Positions 31,573 through 40,253 of a stretch of DNA of 45,984 nucleotides are shown piece by piece. Location: NCBI GenBank assembly GCA_020054065.1, contig JAGVLX010000006.1, positions 1 through 45,984 on the forward strand. The letters run 5' to 3'. This stretch comes from Parachlamydiales bacterium. GTDB taxonomy: Bacteria; Chlamydiota; Chlamydiia; Chlamydiales; JAEYWL01. Under the pieces are notes generated by a model. The model saw only the letters and a program-made list of their open reading frames with translations, searched no databases and had not been told where the DNA came from. Made by a program: the position numbers and the translations under genes. Positions within the stretch are counted from its first letter, which is position 1; each line of letters begins with the position of its first letter.

Positions 31573-32598
31573 TCATGCGGGCTTTCTCCGAGGAACCGGT
31601 GCGAAACGAATGGTATGGCCCAGTTCAAGTTTTAGTGCAGCTGCAATTTTTTTTGAGAGAGTGGCCTTGTCTGAATCTAATGTCAATGTTCCGAAACACG
31701 ATCTAAATTCGGGAACGGTGTTGCTGATGAGATAGTCATCGGAGTCGACATGTTCGTCAGTGAGGTGGGCGACCATAGCGACCACGCTTTCTTTAATGGT
31801 GCGGATCTCCTTTAAATTGGCGATTACATTAGGTCCACCATCAAACACATCAATGGTTTGCTGCAAGGTAAATCCTTCATCCAGCAACATTTTGAGGGCA
31901 GGCTGGGTGGATGATTTGACAGCGCCGATTGCCTTTTGCGCTTCAAAAGGGATCACGTTGATATAAATAGGGTATTGAGGCAAAAAATCGGCAATGAATT
32001 GTTTCCCTTGCATCAACAGATTGAACGTTTCAGGGAGTTCAGCCGCGAAGAAATGCTTGCCAATAGCATCCCAAAAAGGAGAACGGCCGCTCTCATCAAT
32101 GACTCCGCGCAATTCCGAAGTCACAGTTTCTGTAAAATGTTGCGGGTGGGACGCCATAAACAGAAAACGGCTTAACGACATCAACCTGCCTAAGCCGCCC
32201 TTGCGAAACTCGGGGATTAAATAGAGCGCGCAGATATTTGACGGCCCTTCTTCTTCAGAAGCACCCTGGATAGCTTTTTGGACAGGAATACGTGGACTAG
32301 CGGTGCGCGGAAGAATGTCGATTACTTTGTAAAAGTAGATCGGTTCAATGCCGCCCGTGCGCGCCCGGATGGCGCTCGTGCCGCCGAGCTGTCCCGTTTC
32401 CAGGTCTTCCATGACAAAAACGTACATGTGACGGTAGGGATCGCGGTTTGTTTCAGCGAAGGTCATCACCGAATCGCGGATCCGTTCATACAACAGTTGA
32501 TGGTCTTTGGGCAGGTTGATGATGCCAGTGGTGGAACGGAACGCAAACTCTTCGAATGCGGGCAGATCGTCGGGTGTGATAGGGCGGACAATTTTCAT
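31573..32598 (-). CDS. astA: Arginine N-succinyltransferase
   Basis: A 341-aa acyltransferase that starts the AST pathway: L-arginine plus succinyl-CoA gives N2-succinylarginine. It opens MKIVRPITPDDLPAFEEFA and has the GNAT-like acceptor strand HMYVFVMEDLETGQLGGTSAI and the acyl-CoA pocket region ALYLIPEFRKGGLGRLMS; the C-terminal VIPFEAQKAIG and GGPNVIA are family-like. Length is typical. Its ATG overlaps the aminotransferase stop by four bases. Confidence 0.95.
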   Translation of the reverse strand: MKIVRPITPDDLPAFEEFAFRSTTGIINLPKDHQLLYERIRDSVMTFAETNRDPYRHMYVFVMEDLETGQLGGTSAIRARTGGIEPIYFYKVIDILPRTASPRIPVQKAIQGASEEEGPSNICALYLIPEFRKGGLGRLMSLSRFLFMASHPQHFTETVTSELRGVIDESGRSPFWDAIGKHFFAAELPETFNLLMQGKQFIADFLPQYPIYINVIPFEAQKAIGAVKSSTQPALKMLLDEGFTLQQTIDVFDGGPNVIANLKEIRTIKESVVAMVAHLTDEHVDSDDYLISNTVPEFRSCFGTLTLDSDKATLSKKIAAALKLELGHTIRFAPVPRRKPA

Positions 32599-33980
32599 GT
32601 GAGGGCCTTTTGAAGGATTTCAACAACTTGATCGATATCCTGATACGTCATGACGGGGACTGGCAGCAAAAATCGCAGGCGGGTGGGGTTCGCACCGGCG
32701 TTAAAGCTCATGACCCCTGCATCAAATAGGCGATGGATCAATTCCAGGGTTTTTTCATGACTGCCGTCATACGCTGTGAAAGCGATCATGGCTCCAATTC
32801 CAAACGGCCCGCGGATTTTGTCAGGCATCAGTTCAGATAACTTTTGCAGTTTGTCGGCAAAGTAGCGGTGAGTATTGGCGATCCGGCCATTTTCGCCATA
32901 CAGGTCGCTTTCACGCAGCTTATTTAAGATCGTTGCAGCGGCATGGATGGCGGCTGTGCTGGAGGTGAAGGTTTGACTGAGCAGTCCGGTTCGTGGCGTA
33001 AGCTCTTTCGTATATAATGTGGCGCAAATCTGAGAAAGCTTGCCGACCGTCACCACATCAATATACTCTTTCAAATCGAAATGCTGATAAGCAAAGAGTT
33101 GGTGGGTGCGAGCAAAGGTTTGCACTTCGTCATCGAAGATTGCGATGTTATTTTCTTTTAACAACGTCATGATCTCAATGAAAAATTCTCGGGAGCCCGG
33201 ATACGCTCCAGCTTCCCCTTGTACCAGCTCGACACACATCAGAGCGTGCTGTTTGGGATAGCGGTGCAGATGTTTTTTTAAGACCGTCACCGCATGCTGG
33301 ATGCTTTCTTCCGGATGTTTTGGATCAAAGTAGGGGACGTAATCGATCGGCAGATTTAACGGCAACCCCTCGCGATAGGCCGGCTTATCGGTGATTTGGG
33401 ACAGGGCTAAGGTTCTCCCAATAAAGTTTCGTTCAAAGGCCAAAATGCGGTGGGCTGGATATTTCTTTTGCAGCATGAGCTTTAAGGCGTTTTCATTAGC
33501 GATCGCACCGGATGAGCACAAAAAACAATGATCAAATCCAGAGATGCGGATAAAAAGATTCACAAGTGCGACAGCATCGGTGTTTTGTTGTAAATTACCT
33601 TGCATGATGGTGTCGCTTAAGGCGGCATCCAAAGCAGCAGCTGCTAGTTCGAGATCGCTATGGCCGAAAAAATGAACGCCAATTCCCGAAATGAAATCAT
33701 ATTTGATGCTACCATCTGCCAGTTCGACCAGCGCTCCGTTTCCAATTCCACTGCCGATATAGGGAAAAAAGAGTTTGCCGCCGCGCTGAGTGCCGAACAC
33801 TTTCAACGCTTCCTCATAACTTTGTTTCAACTCTTTGACGGGCGGGCGAACACCGGTAATGGAACGTTTTTTTTCTTCCATTGCAGCTAAAATTAATTTT
33901 TTTGCTTCGCAAACGCGCGGATCGGCACGCAATTGATCAGCAATTAACGGTTCATCTTTGTCTGAGGATATCGTCGCCAT
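32595..33980 (-). CDS. Divergent class III aminotransferase in the AST operon (AstC role)
   Basis: A 461-aa PLP enzyme of the ornithine-aminotransferase class, placed where AstC (succinylornithine transaminase, 2-oxoglutarate to glutamate) is expected. PLP-site landmarks are VELVQGEAGAY, FDDEVQTFART and the Schiff-base lysine in VVTVGKLSQI. It departs from usual AstC/ArgD: SGAEANE is SGAIANE, FHGRT is FIGRT, the glycine-rich loop after the lysine is lost, and an N-terminal extension of about 50 residues is present. Either the enzyme is a specialised replacement or its substrate differs. It overlaps the M20 gene by 29 bases and astA by four. Confidence 0.8.
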   Translation of the reverse strand: MATISSDKDEPLIADQLRADPRVCEAKKLILAAMEEKKRSITGVRPPVKELKQSYEEALKVFGTQRGGKLFFPYIGSGIGNGALVELADGSIKYDFISGIGVHFFGHSDLELAAAALDAALSDTIMQGNLQQNTDAVALVNLFIRISGFDHCFLCSSGAIANENALKLMLQKKYPAHRILAFERNFIGRTLALSQITDKPAYREGLPLNLPIDYVPYFDPKHPEESIQHAVTVLKKHLHRYPKQHALMCVELVQGEAGAYPGSREFFIEIMTLLKENNIAIFDDEVQTFARTHQLFAYQHFDLKEYIDVVTVGKLSQICATLYTKELTPRTGLLSQTFTSSTAAIHAAATILNKLRESDLYGENGRIANTHRYFADKLQKLSELMPDKIRGPFGIGAMIAFTAYDGSHEKTLELIHRLFDAGVMSFNAGANPTRLRFLLPVPVMTYQDIDQVVEILQKALT

Positions 33981-35220
33981 AAGTTCTCTGCGCCCTGCTG
34001 GGGATTTTAAGGACTCCGGTTGCCAAATGATGCAAAAATAAAAATGTGAGTTTTGCCCGTTCAGCTAAGCTGGATAACTGAATATATTCATGCGGAGTGT
34101 GGATATTGCCGCCGATCACTCCTAAAGTGTCAATCACGGGCAGCCCTTCAGCTGATAAATTATTTCCGTCGCTGCCCCCGCCGCTTGGCCGCCAACTTAA
34201 GTCAAAGCCAAGCTCCCTTGCACACACTTTAACATGATCAAATATTTTTTGGGATGCCCCATTCATTTCCTTTGGCGGACGAAATGTTTCTTGCTGCAAC
34301 TCCCAGGTGATCCCATCCACATGAAAGGTGTGAATTAAATGTTCAATTTGATCATGCGCATTCCGCATCTCATCAAATGTTTCCGCACGAAGGTTCAGAC
34401 GGCACAGCGCAAAATCGGGGACGATATTGACTGGGCCTCCGCCATGGATAAATCCGGTATTGATCGTCAATGTGCGATAGGCGGATTGCAACTCTTCGAT
34501 CTTTTGAATCAACTTTGCCAATGCCGAAATCGCGTTGCGCCCCTGATGAAAATCCCGCCCCGCATGCGCCGCAAGGCCGCGCGCGATCACGGTGTAATTG
34601 CTTGTCCCTTTGCGTGTGCTGACTAAGCTGCCATCGGAAAACGAGGGCTCGAACAGCAGTCCGAGGTCATTCCGCTTGGCTAAAAGGCGCCAGATCGGAT
34701 CGGACGCTTCCGATCCCGTCTCTTCATCCGGATTGATAAAAATTTCCCATCCGATCTTTTCTGCCGCCGGCGTTTGTTCAAAGACCGACAACGCTGTCAG
34801 TAACACCACCAGCCCGCCTTTCATGTCAGTGACGCCTGGTCCTCGTAACGTATCGGGATCGATCTGTTCGACACGTTGAAATAAAGAATGCGCGGAATAG
34901 ACCGTGTCGAAATGACCGCCTAATAGCACTTTAATGGGCGCGTCAGGGCGTTTGAAAGCGTAAAGAGCACTGCCATGCTGGATGCTGACGGCTTGTCCAT
35001 CTTGATTAAGCCGCGTCGTGGGCGGAAGATGAATATGCCGGACAGCGCCATCCAAGGCTTCTAATTTGGGAAAGATCGCCGCTGACATGCGATTCAATCC
35101 TTCAAGATGGTCGGAACCAGAATTGATGGAAGACCACTCGGTCAGCGTGGCGACCATCTCCGGTAGCTTTCGATCGATCCATTCAAGTTTTTGCGGGACA
35201 ACATTTTTCATATGACGCAA
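33952..35220 (-). CDS. M20-family metallohydrolase (possible AstE substitute)
   Basis: A 422-aa di-zinc amidohydrolase of the carboxypeptidase-G2/ArgE/DapE group. Metal ligands appear in GGHFDTVYS (H, D), GPGVTDMKGG (bridging D), NPDEETGSEASD (catalytic and metal E), LLFEPS and the late TPHEYIQ (H). A central dimerisation domain of about 110 residues is present (GLAAHAGRDFHQGRNAI). It is first in the AST operon. The canonical last enzyme AstE (M14 succinylglutamate desuccinylase) is not in view; hydrolysis of succinylglutamate to glutamate and succinate by this enzyme would complete the pathway, but other N-acyl amino acids are possible. Confidence 0.85.
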   Translation of the reverse strand: MRHMKNVVPQKLEWIDRKLPEMVATLTEWSSINSGSDHLEGLNRMSAAIFPKLEALDGAVRHIHLPPTTRLNQDGQAVSIQHGSALYAFKRPDAPIKVLLGGHFDTVYSAHSLFQRVEQIDPDTLRGPGVTDMKGGLVVLLTALSVFEQTPAAEKIGWEIFINPDEETGSEASDPIWRLLAKRNDLGLLFEPSFSDGSLVSTRKGTSNYTVIARGLAAHAGRDFHQGRNAISALAKLIQKIEELQSAYRTLTINTGFIHGGGPVNIVPDFALCRLNLRAETFDEMRNAHDQIEHLIHTFHVDGITWELQQETFRPPKEMNGASQKIFDHVKVCARELGFDLSWRPSGGGSDGNNLSAEGLPVIDTLGVIGGNIHTPHEYIQLSSLAERAKLTFLFLHHLATGVLKIPSRAQRTYGDDILRQR

Positions 35221-35263
35221 TTTAAAATTTTCACCACAGAGACACAGAGATTATAGAGATAAA

Positions 35264-35360
35264 ATAACAAAGATGACCAGGATAACCAAGATATAGAAAA
35301 AGATGAAATTAGGATTCCTATTCTTTCTTCCATCTTGGTTATCCTGGTCATCTTTGTTAT
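35264..35360. repeat. 29-bp perfect inverted repeat (GATGACCAGGATAACCAAGAT)
   Basis: The arm at 35264-35292 is repeated exactly inverted at 35332-35360 with a 39-base loop. A single arm of the CACAGAGACACAGAG family lies just outside it (35231-35256). The gap lies between divergent genes (M20 and the 67-aa protein), so it cannot serve as a terminator for either. The rest of 35361-35501 is AT-rich and must hold the plus-strand promoter. Confidence 0.9.
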
Positions 35361-35501
35361 GTTCCTATCATCATCTCTGTTTTGGCAGTAATCTTATCGT
35401 GTTTCACTTTGCCATAAATGAAACAATCATGTAATGTTGCAAATTTAGTTATTAATCGCAGAAACAGCCTCCATACATATCCAAGAACGGAGTTTACTGG
35501 C

Positions 35502-35705
35502 GTGTCCAAGCAAAAGGAACTTAAGCAGGTTAGACATAAAGCATCTAAAAATCATGCCTGCAGCGTTTTGATCACATGCGATAAACCCGATGAAGATGGT
35601 TCCATGCAAGTGAATATGACTTACGAAGGCGATCTGCATTTGGCTTCTTTCCTTATCCGTGATGCGCAAACATTAATCGACGAAAAGATCGAAGAACGGT
35701 TTTAG
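35502..35705 (+). CDS. Small basic protein of unknown function
   Basis: A 67-aa protein from the GTG at 35502 (VSKQKELKQVRHKASK), which follows GGAG with a 9-base spacer. An ATG at 35418 would add 28 residues of unlikely composition. The first third is basic; the rest (SVLITCDKPDEDGSMQVNMTY) forms beta-strands. It looks like a conserved chlamydial hypothetical, from memory only. It precedes the chemosensory operon by 105 bases. Confidence 0.65.
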   Translation: MSKQKELKQVRHKASKNHACSVLITCDKPDEDGSMQVNMTYEGDLHLASFLIRDAQTLIDEKIEERF

Positions 35706-35810
35706 AGGCCGTCAGGCTTTCATAAAATCCGCATAATCATACGTTTAGCATATTCAAAATTATATTTAAAAATTATTTTGTTTGCGTTATCCAGGTAATC
35801 AGGAGAATCT

Positions 35811-36287
35811 ATGTTATTCTTGCTGTTTCACGTGCGTGAAAATACCTATGCCTGCGCCTGCGATTCCATTCTGGAGATCGTCCCTCGCATCGATCTGCAG
35901 CAGGCCGATAAAATGCCTGCCTATATAGCCGGGTTGATGAATTATGGCGGAAATCCGGTGCCAGTCATCGATTTTTCCCGCCTTGTAGGCCAAAACCCTT
36001 GCGTTAACTCCCTCAATACAAGGATCATTCTGTTATCCAAGCCTAACGCTAAAGAGTCTGGGATTTTAGGAATCATGGCGGAAAAGGTCACCCAGTTCGA
36101 CAACTTGGAATGGGAGCAATTTAGTGAAACCGCCATGTTTAATCCGGAAGCCCCCTACCTTGGAGGAGTGATGCAAACGCCGGAAGGAATGATACGCATC
36201 GTCTTGCTGGATAAGCTGTTTGATTATATGAACGACATCGTCATCTCGGTAAATCAGGAGAAGTCAGCACTGCATGCGCCAAATTGA
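35811..36287 (+). CDS. cheW: CheW-like coupling protein 1
   Basis: A 158-aa CheW-domain protein (two SH3-like subdomains) that links receptors to CheA. It opens MLFLLFHVRENTYACACDSILEIVP and has the conserved turn AGLMNYGGNPVPVIDFSRL, equal to the G.(I/M)NYRG.(I/V)PVID motif. AGGAG precedes the ATG at 35811. The next gene starts 14 bases before this one ends. It is the first gene of the chemosensory operon. Confidence 0.9.
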   Translation: MLFLLFHVRENTYACACDSILEIVPRIDLQQADKMPAYIAGLMNYGGNPVPVIDFSRLVGQNPCVNSLNTRIILLSKPNAKESGILGIMAEKVTQFDNLEWEQFSETAMFNPEAPYLGGVMQTPEGMIRIVLLDKLFDYMNDIVISVNQEKSALHAPN

Positions 36288-36894
36288 ATTATTTAATAAA
36301 GAGTCTGATGAAAAGCAGGAAAGAGATAGCACCAGCATTGCCGCGGATGTCTTGTTAAGCCGAGCTCCGCCAAAAGATTATATTTCCGAATGGACACACC
36401 TTTTAAAACAGCAAAAACCGGAAGAGAAAGATGAGCAGTCGACATCGGTGATGATTTTTCGTTTGAATGCGGAATGGTTTGCGATGCCGACTAAGATTTT
36501 TCGTTTGGTGACGGAAATCCGGCCCATTCACCATTTGCCGCACCGGATCACTCCGACGGTGCAAGGGATTGTTAATATTCGCGGCCAAGCGCGTTTGTGC
36601 GTTTCGTTAAAGTATATTTTTGGCATCGACACTGAACAGAATAAGGAATCTTATTCACGGTTTTCTTATCCGCGCATGCTGATGATGGAGAAAGACGGCG
36701 TCTTTTTTGTTTTCGAAGTGGATGAAGTGTTTGGGATATTCATTTGTGATGAAAATCGGGTAGAAAATGTTCCGGTCAACGTCACAAAGTCTTCGACGAA
36801 TTATTTGAAAGGCATTTTTAAGTGGGAAAACAAATCGGTCGGATATATCGACCAAGAGTTATTATTTTATAGCTTGCAACGTAGCATGGGATGA
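36274..36894 (+). CDS. cheW: CheW-like coupling protein 2
   Basis: A 206-aa protein: an N-terminal, probably disordered acidic segment of about 60 residues followed by a CheW domain (residues about 65-205) with FRLNAEWFAMPTKIFRLVTEI and GIVNIRGQARLCVSLKYIF. It overlaps CheW 1 and ends directly next to the CheA start. Two different CheW proteins may couple different receptors or, as in FrzA/FrzB-type systems, act in sequence. Confidence 0.9.
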   Translation: MRQIELFNKESDEKQERDSTSIAADVLLSRAPPKDYISEWTHLLKQQKPEEKDEQSTSVMIFRLNAEWFAMPTKIFRLVTEIRPIHHLPHRITPTVQGIVNIRGQARLCVSLKYIFGIDTEQNKESYSRFSYPRMLMMEKDGVFFVFEVDEVFGIFICDENRVENVPVNVTKSSTNYLKGIFKWENKSVGYIDQELLFYSLQRSMG

Positions 36895-39234
36895 TTGGCT
36901 TTGACAGACGAATGGGATAATCAAACTTCGAAACCGACACATAAACCTGACAATGAGATCGGGACAGTCGATTCCGGCATGTTCGATTTTTTTAAAGTTG
37001 ATTTGAAAACCCAAATTGCCACTTTGAATGAGGGGCTATTAAAATTAGAACGCAAGGAAGGCACGCCCGATACGTTTGAATCGCTGATGCGGGCTGCACA
37101 CTCGATCAAAGGCGCTGCACGGGTCGTGCAGTTGACTCCGTTGGTCAAACTGTCCCACGCATTGGAAGATTGCTTCATTGCCGCTAAAAAAGAAATGCGG
37201 ATGCTGACAGCCGAACGGGTAGATATCCTTTTGCAAGCCATCGATTTAATCAATTCCATTACAGATGTAGATACCGAAGCGTTGAAGTCATGGTTCAATT
37301 CAAACCGGCAAGCCATAAACGAATTGACTGTTAGACTGGATGCGATTGCCAAAGGGGAGGCAGTTTCGACTGCCGAAGAACCCATCAAAAAAGAACCCGC
37401 CGCGTTGCCGCCCGAAACTGTGAAGAAAGTGATCGAAAAGACCCTTCCGCCTGAATTGGGACGCATTTCCGACCGTGTGCTGCGGGTCACTGCTAAAAAC
37501 CTCAACCGCCTGATGGGCCTGGCCGGCGAAACCTTGATCGAATCGTCGTGGCTGAGCCCTTTCGCGATTTCGATGTACAAATTGAAACGCGAAAATGATG
37601 AACTCAACAATCAATTTGAAATATTGCGCGATTTGATCGACCAATCCGGTGCCGACGAAAAAACCAAATTAATCACCCTGCAAATGCAGCATCAGCTTTC
37701 CGATAACCGCAAAAGTTTGAATACACGTATCAGCGAACTGGAAATATTTATCCGCCGTCATAATAGTATTTCCAAACGGATTTACCAAGAAGTGATCGAT
37801 ATTCGCATGCGTCCTTTTGAAGATGGTTTGGAATCGTTTCCACGCATGGTGCGCGACTTGGCACGTCAGCTTGGCAAGCAGGTGCGGCTGGAGATCATCG
37901 GCAGCAGCACCTCGGTAGACCGTGAGATTTTGGAACGTCTGGAATCGCCCTTAAGCCACTTATTGCGCAATGCTGTCGACCATGGGATTGAAACACCCGC
38001 CGAGCGCTTGGCAGCCGGCAAGCCCGAGGAAGGGGTCATTAAGTTGGAAGCGTCCCACCGCGCCGGGATGCTGGCCATCACGGTTTCAGATGATGGCAGG
38101 GGAGTCGATTATCAACTGCTTAAACAAAAAATTATTGCGCGCAGCTTAGCTAAACCGGAACTGATCGCCACCCTCAGCCACCAAGAATTGTTAGATTTCT
38201 TATACCTCCCCGGATTTACGACAAAAGACAAAGCGACCGAAATTTCAGGCCGCGGATTTGGCTTGGATGTTGTCCGTACCATGGTGCAGGAAGTGGGCGG
38301 CGTCATCCGGACCTACTCTGAAGAGGGAAAAGGATTGACTGTCAACCTCCAGCTGCCCCTCACCCTGTCTGTCATGCGCTGCTTGCTGGTGGATATTGCC
38401 GGAGAACCCTATGCGTTTCCCTTATCCCGCATAGAACGGGCTTTATTTGTTCCCAAAACAGAAATCCACTACTTGGAAAAACGGCAATTCATCCGTCACC
38501 GCGATCAAAACATCGGATTGGTGTACGCTTCTCAGATTCTTGAGCTTCGCTCCGGAGAAGTGGAGCAAGAAATGGTACCGGTAGTGATCATCAGCGACCG
38601 CATCAATGCGTATGGGATTATTGTCGATAAGTTTATTGGAGAAAGAGAATTAGTGGTGCAAGAGATGGATCTGCAGTTCGGTAAAATACCGGATATCTAT
38701 GCTGGAGCGTTCCGGGAAGATGGCAGCCCGCTCTTAATTATCGATGTGGATGATTTAGTGAACTCCATCAACAAATATCTCTCTGTAGGCACGTTTAAAC
38801 ATATTTCCGAACGCAAGCACGAAGAAGTCCAAATGAATTTGCTGAAACGGATTTTAATTGTGGATGATTCCATCACCGTGCGTGAAGTGGAATCCCGCTT
38901 GCTGAAAAGCCAAGGCTACGAAGTGGAAACGGCTGTCAATGGCATCGATGGATGGAATGCTGTGCGCATCCAGCCGTTTGACCTGGTCATTACCGATGTC
39001 GATATGCCCAGAATGAACGGAATCGAATTGGTCAGGTCGATGCGGAAAGATGCACGCTTGAAAGAAATTCCGGTCATCATGGTTTCCTATAAAGACCGGG
39101 AAGAAGATAAGCGCGCAGGCATTGAAGCCGGAGCCGACTATTATGTCACCAAAAGCAGCTTCGATGACGAGATGCTGGTCGGATTGATCGAAAAACTGAT
39201 CGGGAAATCAACGCCGCAGGATGCGATCCGATGA
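36895..39234 (+). CDS. cheA: Hybrid chemosensory histidine kinase CheA with C-terminal receiver
   Basis: A 779-aa class II histidine kinase. An Hpt domain (about 28-135) carries H69 in RAAHSIKGAAR. A dimerisation region follows, then the HATPase with HLLRNAVDHGIETPAER (N box), DDGRGVD (G1) and ISGRGFGLDVVR (G2). A CheW-like regulatory domain covers about 480-630, and a receiver domain starts at residue 652 with D701 in LVITDVDMP and a conserved Lys in YYVTKSS. There is no P2 (CheY-binding) domain that I can see. A receiver tail is typical of PilL/FrzE/Wsp-type systems, where it may be a phosphate sink. The start is a TTG directly after the CheW 2 stop (36895 or 36901). The 3' end overlaps cheB by four bases. 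Confidence 0.93.
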   Translation: MALTDEWDNQTSKPTHKPDNEIGTVDSGMFDFFKVDLKTQIATLNEGLLKLERKEGTPDTFESLMRAAHSIKGAARVVQLTPLVKLSHALEDCFIAAKKEMRMLTAERVDILLQAIDLINSITDVDTEALKSWFNSNRQAINELTVRLDAIAKGEAVSTAEEPIKKEPAALPPETVKKVIEKTLPPELGRISDRVLRVTAKNLNRLMGLAGETLIESSWLSPFAISMYKLKRENDELNNQFEILRDLIDQSGADEKTKLITLQMQHQLSDNRKSLNTRISELEIFIRRHNSISKRIYQEVIDIRMRPFEDGLESFPRMVRDLARQLGKQVRLEIIGSSTSVDREILERLESPLSHLLRNAVDHGIETPAERLAAGKPEEGVIKLEASHRAGMLAITVSDDGRGVDYQLLKQKIIARSLAKPELIATLSHQELLDFLYLPGFTTKDKATEISGRGFGLDVVRTMVQEVGGVIRTYSEEGKGLTVNLQLPLTLSVMRCLLVDIAGEPYAFPLSRIERALFVPKTEIHYLEKRQFIRHRDQNIGLVYASQILELRSGEVEQEMVPVVIISDRINAYGIIVDKFIGERELVVQEMDLQFGKIPDIYAGAFREDGSPLLIIDVDDLVNSINKYLSVGTFKHISERKHEEVQMNLLKRILIVDDSITVREVESRLLKSQGYEVETAVNGIDGWNAVRIQPFDLVITDVDMPRMNGIELVRSMRKDARLKEIPVIMVSYKDREEDKRAGIEAGADYYVTKSSFDDEMLVGLIEKLIGKSTPQDAIR

Positions 39235-40253
39235 AAGTAGCCATTGTAAACGATCATCCTAATACGATCTACGAAATCATCAAAGTGATCTGCAATTTTT
39301 CCGAACACATCATCGTGTGGACAGCCAGCAACGGACAGGAGGCGTGCGAGAAGTGCAGTAAAGAGACGCCAGATGTCATTTTTATGGATTTATTCATGCC
39401 CGTCATGGATGGAGTCGAGGCGACCCGCCAGATTATGGCCCAGAACCAATGCACGATTATCGTCACGACGAAAAGCTTAAAAGAAGATACAGGAATGGTC
39501 TACAAAGCCATGGGGTACGTGGCCGTCGATGTCATCATCGTGCCTGAAGAAGAAGGCGAATACGCCGATGTTTTTAGTGAAGACTTAAAGAATAAAATCG
39601 AAAAAATCGGAATCTTGTTGGGCTCGACGCGCGATAACTACGCATCGGTCGACGAACGGATCAAACACGTGCCGCAACTGCTTTTGATCGGCGCCTCCAC
39701 CGGCGGCCCTTTAGCGATTTCTAAAATTTTAGGATCGATGCCTGCTAACTTCAACAAAGCCATTGTTATCGTCCAGCACGTCGACAAAAATTTTGTCTTT
39801 AGCTTCGCCCAGTGGCTAAGTTCCTACACCCCGCTGCCGGTTGAAATTGCCTGCGAAGGGTGCGTGCCGATGCCGGGCGTTGTCTACGTCGCTGGAACTA
39901 ACGACCATTTGGCTCTATCGGATAAATTCGCCTTCAAATATCACTCTAAGCCAGATAACCTGCCCTACCGCCCTTCTATTGATGTGTTGTTTAACAGTGC
40001 GACAAGCTGGCCGAAAAAATCGGTGGCAGTTTTGCTGACGGGTATGGGAGATGATGGTGCGCGCGGCCTGAAAAATCTGCAGGCGGCGGGATGGCAAACC
40101 CTCACCGAGGATAAGTCCAGCTGCATCGTGTATGGCATGCCCAAAGCAGCGGTTGAAATGCACGCCGCCAGCCAAGTGTGCGGCTTGGAACAGATGCACG
40201 AAGCGATCATCAATCATTTTACATATTTAGATAAAATAGCGAGGAAACAATGA
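39231..40253 (+). CDS. cheB: CheB chemoreceptor methylesterase response regulator
   Basis: A 340-aa protein with receiver (residues 1-125; phosphoacceptor D53 in FMDLFMP) and methylesterase domain (about 148-335). The catalytic triad is visible: S156 in GASTGGP, H183 in VQHVD and D275 in GMGDDGA. It removes methyl groups from, or deamidates, receptor glutamates. No cheR and no receptor gene is in the window, so methylation targets must be elsewhere, or CheB serves another role. It overlaps cheA and the next gene by four bases each. Confidence 0.95.
   Translation: MKVAIVNDHPNTIYEIIKVICNFSEHIIVWTASNGQEACEKCSKETPDVIFMDLFMPVMDGVEATRQIMAQNQCTIIVTTKSLKEDTGMVYKAMGYVAVDVIIVPEEEGEYADVFSEDLKNKIEKIGILLGSTRDNYASVDERIKHVPQLLLIGASTGGPLAISKILGSMPANFNKAIVIVQHVDKNFVFSFAQWLSSYTPLPVEIACEGCVPMPGVVYVAGTNDHLALSDKFAFKYHSKPDNLPYRPSIDVLFNSATSWPKKSVAVLLTGMGDDGARGLKNLQAAGWQTLTEDKSSCIVYGMPKAAVEMHAASQVCGLEQMHEAIINHFTYLDKIARKQ

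Noticed and set aside
31343..31576. Open frame of 77 codons overlapping the astA stop on the minus strand
   Set aside because: Almost all of it runs through the two arms of the 36-bp inverted repeat, giving mirror-like low-complexity sequence (RIGRIRI, ILPILPAVGG). Its ATGA overlap with astA is probably chance.
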